A stretch of 64,000 nt of DNA from Phytophthora hibernalis. Lineage: Eukaryota > Oomycota > Peronosporomycetes > Peronosporales > Peronosporaceae. The notes beneath the pieces were generated by a model. It was not told the DNA's origin, did not search any database, and saw nothing but the letters and a program-made list of their open reading frames with translations. Position numbers and translations under genes: made by a program. The stretch covers positions 620,001 through 684,000 of the forward strand of contig JAAKBF010000001.1 of the NCBI GenBank assembly GCA_012656075.1, given 5' to 3'. Below, in pieces: positions 44,801 to 55,099 of this stretch; positions within the stretch are counted from its first letter, which is position 1, and every line of letters begins with the position of its first letter.

Positions 44801-45416
44801 GGAAGTTGGGCGGGAGCCACAGCGGCATCCAGAATCTCACCGAGGTCTGTGGCCTGCTCTATCCGGCTGTCGAGCGACGAATCGACTCGCCGAGGGCGCT
44901 GACGGGCAACCCCAACTACGAGTTGACCCAACTGGAAAGACGTAGATCGACCAGAGCAGAGACGGAAGGTTTGGTCGAGGCAACGGGAGGAGGAGCGATA
45001 CCAGAGGTGTCGGTCTGGCACCCTACCGAGACAAGGCGAGTGTTCCGGGCACCCGGAGGTCCGGAGATCGCCGCAGGAGTACCACGGAGCAGGTACGCCA
45101 GGACGGGCGAAGCTTCTGGTGACGACGGAGGCGTTGGAAGCGGCGAACCTTCGGCCGCACCACCATCGGCCGGCAGGGGGGCCACCGGGACGTTGTGGAG
45201 GCGGTATCGAAGGCTCGGCAGGGCCAGGAAGGTCGGCAGGAGCGTCGACAGGCTCCGGCGATCGTGCCTGTGATACAGAAGGAAGATGAAACGACGAGTC
45301 AGAAGGAGCGCAGGATGTTGCGGGGCAAAGATGGAGCAGCTTACCTTGTCACTCGGAGTGATGGCACGGAAAGCGGCGGCGGTGGCGTCGCTGAGAAGAC
45401 GCGACGGATGAGCCAT
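41871..45416 (-). pseudogene. Antisense extra coding region (aORF) of the Gypsy element
   Basis: About 3.5 kb on the strand opposite to pol, between the chromodomain and the 3' LTR. Joined by eye it reads from MAHPSRLLSDATAAAFRA (45416) through a Pro/Ser-rich part, a coiled coil (AELVVDLRNEVAELKARL ... QVQALEAQVASLKRAD), SGITADDIDWELLGLSPP, a Pro-Ser repeat block, AEVIDLSGDE (SUMO-interaction-like), a Thr/Pro/Val-rich part and a C-terminal domain with ATGLARFVKMWRQF and LGLALWERRHWVQVSAVETF. Six or so frameshifts interrupt it. The plus-strand frames over it are low-complexity shadows. Function unknown; antisense extra ORFs are known in some plant Gypsy families. Confidence 0.6.
43552..43690. 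repeat. 24-27-bp GGTGGAGATCC minisatellite in the antisense region
   Basis: About six units of GGTGGAGATCCGG(N)GGAGGACTC. On the minus strand they encode the repeat (G)SPPSPPxGSPPSPP. Likely length-variable. Confidence 0.85.
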
Positions 45417-45467
45417 GGTGAGAAGATGCGAAGCACCACGACGCGCACTACTTGTGGAAGCTTGCGT

Positions 45468-45482
45468 CGAGGCGGGGGCAGT
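45468..45482 (+). promoter_or_regulatory. Polypurine tract before LTR 2
   Basis: GAGGCGGGGGCAG directly precedes the TGTGG start of LTR 2, the expected plus-strand primer site for the upstream element. Confidence 0.6.
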
Positions 45483-46370
45483 TGTGGTGTTGGGTTTTGG
45501 GGCGCTCGGTCGCCAGTCGGCAAGGTTGCCCTTGCTGAAGGAAAGTGATCGGCGTGCCCTGATTGGCAGATTACATTTCCCGCGCCACAGTGACCACGAT
45601 AGTTTAGTGACCGAGGCCTCGGTCGGGTATAATAAATTCCCGGCCGAGGGTAGGAACCCTCGTTTGTACCCATTTCAGTTTCGTACCCTCGATATTATAG
45701 AGCCGGGTACAGGATCACATACTGGGATCGGTTCACACTGGATATTTGTATTTAGATATAAGACTAGCTATAGGATTGACTACAGAGGCTCTCAGAGCCA
45801 TAGATCAACAGAAATAAATCAGCAGTCTTCCCCCAAGTCACCAAGGGTCAATTCCGTCTTCGGTAAGTCTAGCTAGCTTATCTTAGGGTCTGGATACGCT
45901 CGGCTTGTGGGATGCTGGTCAGCGAGCCTAAGGTATATTGAACCGATGGTTTGTTGCTGGTCAGTCCAAGAGGTTAGAGTGGCCGAGTGTTGGGAGCGAC
46001 GAGAAGCGTCGTTTACCATATATTGTAGTGGGACCGAGTGTTCCATACATATTTTACTACCCGCCGAGGTTTTACCTCGGCAAACCCGTATTAGGCTTGA
46101 CAGCCGGTACCCTTCCTTTTGAGGGACTGCGGGGTTCGCGCGAAAGCGCAATATTGCATGCTAGCCCTCGCTCGTGACTAGTGGTGCAGGTTATTAGGTT
46201 GGCCTAATACAACCTAGGTGTACAGAGGGTTCACATCCAACCCGGCGTAAGGGATCGTTCCTGGTCTTCAGGTTTGATCCAACGCTCGTTGACCTGACAA
46301 GGGAAGCGAGTGTTGTTGGTGGGACTCATACCATTTGGTAGTGAGAATTTCTGCGTGTTCCTACACGACA
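45483..46370 (+). repeat. Gypsy LTR 2 (shared: 3' LTR of first, 5' LTR of second element)
   Basis: 888 bp, TGTGGTGTTGGG ... CTACACGACA. Preceded by a polypurine tract and followed by a primer binding site and gag, so it served both elements. TATAATAAA at 45628-45636; palindrome CCGAGGCCTCGG at 45611-45622. About 99.7% identical by eye to LTR 1. Confidence 0.92.
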
Positions 46371-46372
46371 AC

Positions 46373-46389
46373 TGGTGCCGCGACCCGGG
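46373..46389 (+). promoter_or_regulatory. Gypsy primer binding site (second copy)
   Basis: TGGTGCCGCGACCCGGG, two bases after the end of LTR 2; identical to the copy at 29991-30007. Confidence 0.75.
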
Positions 46390-46456
46390 ATTGGGAGTGA
46401 CTTTCCGTGTGTCTTTGTTGTATATAGGTTCTTACCCTAACGAGCATTCGAGAGAG

Positions 46457-47341
46457 ATGCCGAGAGGAGCGAAGACAGCGGTACCAGAAACGCCGATGAA
46501 GTCGAGCGGAGAGCGCACCGAAGGTCCGGTGAGGTCCGGTCCAACGCTCGCGACCCCAAGTACCTTGGAGTCGATCAACGAGCGTTCGGACAGCGTCGAC
46601 GTGTGGATGGACTACTCTGAAGCCAAAGAAGATGATGATGACGAATACCTGGAAGAAGCAACAGCGATGTCCGAGGTTTCGGAAGCCGCTACCGTCTCGG
46701 CAGAACGTAGCGGAGGGGTGAGGTCGCTCGCCCGAAACCTCACCGAGGAGTTTGACGAAGTGGCTGGTCCTGATCCAGCTCATGAGGACAACGAAGATGG
46801 ACTCGGCGATCTCCGATTGCTGACGATGACCGTGGACGCGAGTTCTCGGTCGACCGGTAGTCGGCCTCCAGTTAATGGAGACACTCCGACTGCCAACAAG
46901 GTTCTGGAAAGATGCATGCAGGTGATGATGACGAAGAGCAAGTGGATGCGGGCCTTTGCGCCAAAGTCAATTCGACAAGCCGTGTGGATGGAACTCAGGG
47001 CACAATTAGCTGTCCCAGTGGAATCGTGGAGCATCCAACAGGTGGCCGATGACACGGTACAACTGTTCCGCGCTATGGGCTGTGAACATCAAGCACTCCC
47101 CACCGAGGCCGATCTTCAAGGTTGGTCGATCGAAGATGCCGCGCTCTCGCTGCGCAAGTGGAAACAGAAGCTTCGGACGGTTTTCGGTGTGCCTGAGCCG
47201 GGCTCCAACCGTCGGTCGAGCCTCCCACGCGCGACCGAGGGGTTGGATTCATCGAGAGTCCCGCTACCGACAACTCCTGGGGGACAGCCAGAGAAGTCGG
47301 TCGGGACGGGTGTGTTCTCAGCGAGAAGGGACCGCTTTGGC
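46457..47341 (+). pseudogene. Second Gypsy gag, N-terminal part only
   Basis: From ATG 46457 it repeats the gag N-terminus of 29922 almost exactly (MPRGAKTAVPETPMKS to TGVFS.RR). At about 47341 the gag sequence is replaced by the last 26 bp of an LTR. Everything between gag codon 295 or so and the end of the third LTR has been deleted. Confidence 0.9.
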
Positions 47342-47367
47342 GAATTTCTGCGTGATCCTACACGACA
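47342..47367 (+). repeat. Remnant of Gypsy LTR 3
   Basis: GAATTTCTGCGTGATCCTAC plus ACGACA: the last 26 bp of the LTR with one substitution (A for T). It is followed by GTTA, the target duplication. Confidence 0.8.
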
Positions 47368-47371
47368 GTTA
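47368..47371 (+). repeat. Target-site duplication, 3' copy (GTTA)
   Basis: Matches GTTA before LTR 1 in element orientation (30897-30900, minus strand). Directly after it the MULE frame resumes with CCC CGC GAC. Confidence 0.75.
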
Positions 47372-49948
47372 CCCCGCGACCGGGACAGCAAAACCAAGCC
47401 CGAGCGTGATGCTATGATAGCAGCTCACGTCCCCGGTGACAACCACCTTCCACCCATTCTGCGTAAGGCGCTTGCGAACTGGGATATCTGGGTTGCCACC
47501 TACGAAGATTATCTCAAAATGAACCACGTTGGATTCCGGACGCGCTCCTCCAAAGCTGTTGACGTCTATAATCGGTAAGTTGCTATCGATAGGTATTATG
47601 TGATTATATGGCTAAATTATTCGTTTTTGTCGATAACTTACAGGAGGTTCAACGTGAGCACATCCGAACCGCGGTTTTACCGAAGCTTCGTCAACTATCA
47701 ATGCAAGCACGGAGTGTACCAAGAGCGACGCGGAGACAAGACGAGGAGCACTGATGTGAACTTTACGGGGATGTCTCGCTCGCTTTGACATTATGCTGAT
47801 GAATGTGGCACCCCGTAAAAACTGCCGCGCCACCGCCTCGTCGTTGCGAACGAGTGGCGAATGCACAATCATGGTACAGAACGTTCTGGTACCAACGCGC
47901 GTGTGAAGGACGTGTCCGTCGACGGACCCGTTGCCCAAGCCGTTGCAGCACTCCGGGGAGCAATGTTTCCTCTGGCCATATTGCGGGATTCGTGAGTGGA
48001 GAACTCGGTACGGCATTTTACTCGTAGTTTCATTTTGACGCTTGTTATCAATTTTAATTCATTTTTAATGCAAAGGTCGTCCAGTCAGTTCTCAAATGGT
48101 GGTCAATTTTAGCAGGAAGTTGCAGGGAGGTGGAAACACGCAGACTCGGCTCCAAACACTGCTAGAGTCACTCGCAGCAGAAGAAGTGTGTGAAGTTTTG
48201 GTTATTCATGACCAAATGGATGCCACTTGTGCAATTGTTTTGCAGAGTGCAGTGCAGAAGGTGGTCTTCGAGCGATGGGGGAGTCGCTCAATTTAGATTG
48301 AACGCACGGTATCAACAACGTTGGCTATCATCTCGGTACGATCAAGCGACGTTATGAAATGCCAATGTGTTTGTTAAACTCTCAGCTTCTGTTACGTGCT
48401 GAAGGGAGTCTTGTGGCTACCACGCCAATTGGACGTGGTTCCCCGTTCTCGACTTTATGTCGTTGAACGAGAAGGCCGTCACCCTGAAGAAGATTTTTGA
48501 ATTTTTCAAGAACACGAACAGGTCTTGGATGAAAATCAAGACGTTTGTCATCGATAGGCATTTAGTCGAGTGGAGAGTGCTGGAAGACTGCTTCCCGTCT
48601 GCAAAAGTTTTGCTATGCCAATTTCATGCAATCATGTACTGGAAGAAGCTGGTGGCGAGTCGCTTCAAGTTGAAAGTTGTAGACCAAGACATCGTCCAGT
48701 GCTTCTTTGCCATAATGTTGTATATGTACGAGCAACGTTATCAATTAGAAGACACGTTAACTTACGGAACTGCTAACGGTGTTTGTCTAATTTGATGTTA
48801 GTAATACTGCAGCAGCATTTGAGCGAACGTACAAGGAGCTGTGTGCTTACTGCAAAGGCCGTCATCAAGGTGTTCGTCCATATTTTGACAAAAACTGGAA
48901 GGACTGCCGTGACATGTGGTCCAACTACTTGCGCAACAACGTGTTCTCTGCCGGGAACACTACTACGAATCGAATTGAATCAAATTGACACCTCCTAAAA
49001 GAACTCATGGGGAAGAAGACGGCAGTCGACCAAGCCGTGGATAGTGTCCTAAAACATCTAGTCAACTTCGCAAGTAAAATTCAACATGCAATTCGCCGAC
49101 ACGGATGCCGGTCGCGAGATCCTGACACAGTTTCCGTATTTTTGCGGCGGACTGCCTCGCACATGAGTGACTATGTGTTGGCAAAGGTTCGCCGGCAGTG
49201 GGATTTGTTCCTGGTATTACTGAGCAGATCTACATGTGAATGAGCTGTCCATGTGGGATGTGTTTGTGGGAGGCAAACAGTTCTCGTGCAACGATATTGT
49301 GGGACTTGTACGTGCTCGTTTGCAACGAGTGAAGGGCTGCCTTGTCAGCACATCATTTTTATTTGTCGATATGGTCATGGATTTAGGGAGTTGTCAACTA
49401 TGACAATTCCGGCGCACTGGAGCATGAATGAGGCTGCTAAAGCTTACAAACGTATTGAAGAGGGGTGGTATTCCTAGATTCTGTAGTCAGCTCCATATGT
49501 TTGACGAACACCGCTCGCTCATGCACTGATACTGCAGCAACGTTAGCCGACGAATCCGACATTATCAGCATTAAAGTCGAGTAGTCGCGTCGCTTACGTT
49601 CGGCTTCGCCGTCAAGAAAGGGAAACGTGGTTGTGCTGTCAGCTGAGGAAAAGTACACGTTGGCAAAGTCAGTGTTTGAGCCAGCTTTGAACCATCTGCA
49701 AAGTCTGTCTAGTGTAAAGTTCTACAAGGCACTGGAGAAATGGGAGGTATCCTTTGCAAAACGGATGGATACAGCCGGCTCAGCCTCAAACAACAACGGG
49801 GAACCATACGACCCGACTCCAGAGAACTACGACATCGACCCGATCGATTATGCAGATGTGCTGCGAGCAGATGCGCGAAATGGAGCAGATGAATTACAAG
49901 TTGGGGGAGGAGAATACAGACGCTTAGAGTGGTACAACGCGCGTCGGA

Positions 49949-50078
49949 GTCAGCAACGTTAGCAACGTTATCGAAGTCAGCAACGTTATCGAAGTCAGCA
50001 ACGTTATCGGAGGCAGCAACGTTATCGGAGTCAGCAACGTTATTGGAGGCAGCAATGTTGTTGGACACTGCAACGTTA
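49949..50078 (+). repeat. 18-bp repeat encoding S/A-A-T-L-S-K/E
   Basis: About seven units of (G)CAGCAACGTTATCGGAG(T). The plus-strand frame reads SATLSK SATLSK SATLSE AATLSE SATLLE. The AACGTT core also recurs outside this block. Confidence 0.85.
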
Positions 50079-51080
50079 ATTACGCCCAAACCAAAGGACG
50101 ATCCAGATGTGGCTGTAGACCAGGTGTTCACTTCTCATCCCGCTGACGCCGAATGCAACAATGTAACAGCAGCAGATATTCCGCTGTCTGCTTTCGCACT
50201 TCCCACATATTCAACTTATGAAGAGATGTCTCTATTACAAATTTCGCTAGGACATATTGATATCTCTGAAAACTCCCAGTGAATCATCAGCGAATTAGGC
50301 GTGATTGCTTCTCAGGTTGAACAAAAGAACAGTGCACGGTCTGATAGTCATGCCGACGAAAAAGAGACGCTTCCAGCTCAATATACCACAACCCGCCCAA
50401 GGGAATTCACGGAAGAAGTTGAGGCAGAATTGGTTAGCCGTCGCCGGCGTACCTCGGTACGTTGCGGTTGAGTATCGAAGGGTCTAACAGCTAAAGTCAC
50501 AGATGTCAATAAGTGAACAAACACGCCACGCATGAAAGATGTTACAGACATCTTAGAGAAGTATTCGTGCATCATGAACGAGCAAACCTTACGCGGCAGG
50601 TTTAGGCGCGTGAAAGAGATAACGCGACATGTGGCTGAATCCTACTGCTACAGCTACGTTATTCAAGAAGACCTGGTTATATCGTTACAGGCAGCACTTG
50701 ACTTTTTCAGAGGCAGACAAGATGCAGTGTGCAGGACAGCCAACAGAAGCATGGGTGTACCTGTCCTCCGAGCTCGACGGAGGATATGACATTGGCAGTC
50801 TGGGTCACACCAAAACTCGTCCCGTTCTCAAGGTACGATATCGTAATGTGCTTATTGTTGATTTATCTTGATAACGTTGCCGAAGCAACTTTAAGTAACT
50901 GTGACATGGATGTTCTAGTGAATGTGTGCACGCTATGACGATATTTTACAGAATCAAGAGAACTTGTTGTTTCTGGCATCGCGATCTGTCTTGGCTCGTG
51001 CAGGATTGGACTAAGGTAACAGGCCAACCTGTTGAGTTTTCGCTCGTGAGACGGCTTCTAGTGGAAAATCATCTCATGAA

Positions 51081-51822
51081 GTGAAACGTTGGATCGCGCA
51101 TCTAGCCAGCGAAGCGGTCACAAAATACGTGACGTGCTGCATGCACACCATGTTCTACACAAAGGACACGAGTAATGAAATTTGCTTCGATCAGGTGCTG
51201 AAGTTTCTGGCGGAAGAGGCATGGTTAAACGATGCCGTGATCAGTTATGCATTAGATATAATGAGCGATGGTCATAATGACGTGCAAACTCAATTTTCCC
51301 GACCTCGCCTCGCCTCAAACTGTTCTCAATGAAATACATCATGCTGCCTGTTACTCACGCTAACAACCACTGGACATTGATTGTCGTGGAAGTGCAACGT
51401 TATGGAGAGCTGCGTGTGCATTTTTATGATCCGCTTCCTGGTGAACTATACAAAGGGAAGACAGAGGCAATATGGAGTACTAAATTTCTCCCGTACCTTC
51501 GAGCGTGGCACTCTCAATCGAACGAGGAAAATGCAACAAGGTGTATCCTTTCCCGGCTAGCTTTGAGTTGGAATCGATAGATTCGCCCAATCAGCCGGAC
51601 GGTAGTAGCTGCGGAATAATGAGTGCTGCTATGGCGTATTCCTTTATCCACGGTGGACGAGGATTCATGGCCGACATTATTACGAAAGACGTGGTGAAAG
51701 AGATGTGTTTGAGACTACTGTGGGTAATCATATGCAGATCGCTGATTAAGCCCATCGATATTACTGATCAGAAAGACGCTCTAGAGACAGGGAAACAATT
51801 ATCAAGGGCTTTTGGGAAATAA
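51081..51822 (+). pseudogene. Ulp1 (C48) protease domain of MULE-Ulp1
   Basis: CFDQVLKFLAEEAWLNDAVIS is the Ulp1 substrate-entry motif (WLND). YIMLPVTHANNHWTLIVVEV holds the catalytic His, HFYDPLPG the Asp, and NQPDGSSCGIMSAA the oxyanion Gln and nucleophile Cys. All four catalytic positions remain, but one frame change lies near 51310-51330 and another near 51540. Role in the family: cleavage of SUMO-like conjugates; why transposons keep it is unknown. Confidence 0.85.
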
Positions 51823-52494
51823 GAAAGTGTGGAACTGAGATAACGTTGCAATTCAAAATATAGTCGCTTTTATCAACTTCAATAAGTAGCTTTAGTTAAG
51901 TTCAAAGTGGGAAGTTACGCTTCACCTCTTTACGCTCAAGTTAGTAACGTCGTCTTCAGTCAAACCGATAGCTTGAGTAGTATTTGCGCGATGAACGTAT
52001 ACCAAGATCGCAATTTTAGGTGAGTGAGTTTGCATGTGGAAAGTTCGTTTCGTATAGCAGCCCCAATCCGTCAAGGCGTTGCCGAGTACGTGCTGAGCAG
52101 GGTCCATTGATGGAACTCGTGGCTAGCAGCGACTTAGAATTACTGTTACCGGAAACGTTTGGGTATTGGGTCAACGTTTTATACTAGCGACGTTAATAGC
52201 AAAATGTTGCATGTTCAACGTTAACGGGGTAAAAATTGTGCAACGTTAATTGTTGTAGGTTAAGTAAGCTTGCTCCCAACTTGATTTTTCGGGCGGCTGT
52301 CCATGATGATATCTAACCAATCAGTGCAAGAGCATGTTATATTATAGCCAATCATACCCGACATCATCATTGTCCCAACGCGTTCCCAATTATTTAGGGA
52401 ATTAACTGCCGTTGTCAAATAATCTCACATACAAAATTCAAATGTAAATATTACATTACTCGTTAAAGTCCACAAATTCCCAATACAAATTTCA
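51823..52494. other. MULE 3' flank with AACGTT motifs
   Basis: AACGTT (often CAACGTTA) occurs at about 51842, 52164, 52210 and 52240, with further near-matches, echoing the 18-bp coding repeat. It may be the subterminal region of the MULE, but no inverted partner was located at the 5' side. CCAATCA boxes near 52315 and 52350 are the only other feature. Confidence 0.45.
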
Positions 52495-54679
52495 TTGTTT
52501 CTGTTGGTGGTTGAGCCTTCGATACACTATCATTGGAAAAGATGCAGTGCGCGACGAGGGCTTGACATCCCGCAAGGGACGGCAGGGCAGGAGGCAGCAG
52601 CGCTGAAGTGCTTCAGTGAATTCTTAGCTCTGGGTAACATGAATGAGGACCCTATTGCTAGCATAGCTGAAGCGCTGGCTGCTCATGGTGCTATCCCTAG
52701 TCAAAACTTTTACTCGCTGCTAACTGCTTTTCAATGTTCCTGCAAACTAAGCCAAGTGCTCGAGGAAGCTGCCTTGCTAAGGCCACCGCTGTCGACTATA
52801 TGTCACAAGTCGTTAACTTTTACGGGAGCGGTATCCTCAGCACCTATCCGACAGCAAGCGAATTGCAAAAATTCGCGACAAAATGGCCTCAACCATCGAG
52901 GAGCGAAATTTGCTTGCGGGCGGGCAGACTGGAGAAGCTCCAGGCTACACGCTCGGTGACTTGCGTGTACTGGTGCGAGAAACGGCCATCAAGGGCGTTG
53001 GGTCTGGCTACAACAGTCTGCACGATGCTGCTGTACTAACGTTAATGTGGCATACGGTTTGGACGATCTATCGATACTAGCTTTACCAGGAAGAATCAGC
53101 TTTCGATGTCGGCGTCGGGCGAGCTCTTTCTCCATGTGGCGAGGATCAAGACGTCTGTAGTGCAAGGCATTTCTATCTACAAGGCGCGACACATTGGGAG
53201 CAATGTATGCTGCACGGATTAGGAATGCTGTTCGTCGGTGCGTCGGAGCCTTCCAGTTTTGTGTTTCCGCTCGTGCCTCATGCAGCAGCGTCCGATTTGC
53301 CGGGTGAGAAGAAATACAGCCAAGAGGCAGCTATCCTGTTCTGGGAGAACCTGGACGAAAAGGTTGAGGGGAGAGCGAGCCACCCACGAAGCGCGTCAGA
53401 GGAAGACCAAATGTATCCAAGTATATTAACGACGTTATTACCATAGTCTCCGAGCGGCTGTCTCGGGCTTCCGCCCGCTACCGTCTTGCCTGACCGCTGG
53501 CCTAAGCAGCCACTCATTGCGTCATGGATCGGCGGCGTACGCGAACGCATCGCCGCAACTTGCGATCCAGTGGATCTCGACGCGTGGTGCTTGGCTGCTG
53601 GACTCTCTCACGAAAGCGTTCGCGTACGTCGGCACTACCACACGCGAAGACCAAAGCGTCGGCAAAGTCTTAGCCAGACCCGCATCTGCCTTGCACCACG
53701 CCGACGATTGCAACGCTGCGGGAGATGCTCACCGGACTTGAGTATGCTCAGCTGCTCACCCTTCGCGGCAGCTCTTCAAGAACGCGAGAGGCTTCACTGA
53801 TACGAGTCTCAACGTCGACACAATGGTCTTGGTTGCTGCACTAGCATCCCTGCTGATCCACCTCGAAGAAGTCACAGCTGCAGTCACCACAGAGTAGACG
53901 TCGACAGGCTTCATGTCGCACTACGTGTACCGCTTCCACGAAGCCCTTGACATAACCAATTCAGCATTGGGGTCCCGACTGTCGCTGCAAACGTGCATCG
54001 GCTGGGGTCAGCAGCTTTGCTCGGCATGGTAGACGGAGAACTTCGCGCAGCTTGGGGATCGCAGCAGCGGTGACACTACTGTGCTTGCGGCTGCCGTCAC
54101 GCAGATGCTGTCATCCATCGCAACTATGCAGCGCACCCTTCACAAGCCCGTCGCGCTACAAGGGGCCAAGCCAGTCAGTACTGTTAGTGCTGCTTCGGTA
54201 CCATGTAGTTACTCATCAGCTGATCGGCTAGCCCAGTCAACCAGCGACGTCATCGTTGAGGCACACTCGTTTGCTGGAAGCTTCTACAACTGGTACACGC
54301 TGGAGCTGTGGCACACAGCAACACAGAAGAAACAACAATTTGTCCGTGCTGATCTCAAGGCATGCGTGAACATCATGACCATAGCAGCAGGCCGACAGGT
54401 TGACGTACAATCTGCTCCGCTGGATCGAGATGGTGTCGCGCATCGTCTGTGGAAGCAGACACTGTGGACGCTTGCCGAAGACCTGAACTAAAAACAAACA
54501 CGGCGCTGGGGAACATCGACGGGAAAGGTCGGTCTACAACAGCAGGGTCGCTTCTTAAACGCTGGAGAAAGCTGAAGGTCGACCACCGTCCCGCTCACGA
54601 CGCGCTCTGCTCAGCATTCATCACACGCAAAGCGAACGGTGGTGGTGTCGATCGTTGCACGCCAGACAGCCACCAATGA
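52495..54679 (+). pseudogene. Crypton tyrosine recombinase element, decayed
   Basis: Cryptons move by a tyrosine recombinase rather than a DDE enzyme. N-terminal (core-binding) part: MSQVVNFYGSG and the surrounding helices at about 52800-53010. ELFLHVARIKTSVVQGISIY (about 53131-53190) and SSFVFPLVPHAA are family signatures. The catalytic region SSHSLRHGSAAYANAS (Arg of the RHxxR-type motif) with IQWISTRGAWLLDSLTKAFAYVGTT (tyrosine nucleophile region) is at about 53504-53650. The C-terminal part continues through a coiled region (VTQMLSSIATMQRTL) to KACVNIMTI and stops at about 54679. Frameshifts at about 52740, 53080, 53200, 53440, 53700 and 54490, plus stops. No boundaries found. Confidence 0.75.
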
Positions 54680-55099
54680 AAGCAAAAAGACTTGGAGTCG
54701 TAGAAACACTCGATTGTATTTATGCTTACAAATGCCTATTACAAAAAAACATGCTCACAAAACAGAGCGTACGCGACCACCTTGCGCTCAAATCACAACG
54801 ACAACCGACATAGGAGTTAGCACGGTTATAAAACACACAGCCTACGCACGCAGGACATTGACGTACCAGAAGTACCAGCAGCACGCGATCGTAGCAACCG
54901 AATCCGGCAGCAATTCGCTCGCCCTGCCGGGTTTTGGTGCTGCATGCGGGATATTGTCGTCGGGATCGGCGTGGCGAATCGTCGGAGGCGCGGCTGGGTC
55001 GGGGAAGGTAGAGGGTGCGCCGCGCGGCAAAGAGGCGCGTGTTGCTCGTCGGGCTGGACGCGTAGTGAGATTCTCCAAAGGAGCGGCTCCAAGAAAAAC
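54680..55099. other. Spacer between Crypton and Crinkler-like relic
   Basis: Short competing frames on both strands; I cannot support a gene. It may include the lost N-terminus of the Crinkler-like protein. Confidence 0.35.

Larger units (their letters stand above)
47372..51822 (+). pseudogene. MULE-Ulp1 gene, main part (transposase, SWIM, Ulp1 protease)
   Basis: Exon 1 continues to 47574 (ANWDIWVATYEDYLKMNH); a 69-nt GT-AG intron (47575-47643, phase 2) follows. YQCKHGVYQERRGDKTR is the zinc-chelating N-terminal DNA-binding region. The MULE catalytic domain is seen in TLKKIFEFFKNTNRSW ... KTFVIDRHLVEWRVLEDCFP ... VLLCQFHAIMYWKKL (second acidic residue and C/W region). TTTNRIESN and a SWIM finger CTCSFATSEGLPCQHI (about 49309-49360) come next. 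A linker with six-residue repeats (SATLSK) leads to the Ulp1 protease at 51081-51822. At least six frameshifts or stops. Such MULE-protease fusions are known from plants; the order here is transposase first, protease last. Confidence 0.8.

Noticed and set aside
27681..47341. Two independent Gypsy insertions in opposite orientation
   Set aside because: Would not explain why gag and the LINE endonuclease are cut at the same two points and fit together, or the matched GTTA and MULE halves; a single inversion explains all.
47340..47390. CCCCGCGACCGGGAC after LTR 3 as a primer binding site
   Set aside because: It resembles the PBS only loosely, and the same bases are in-frame MULE codons after the GTTA duplication.
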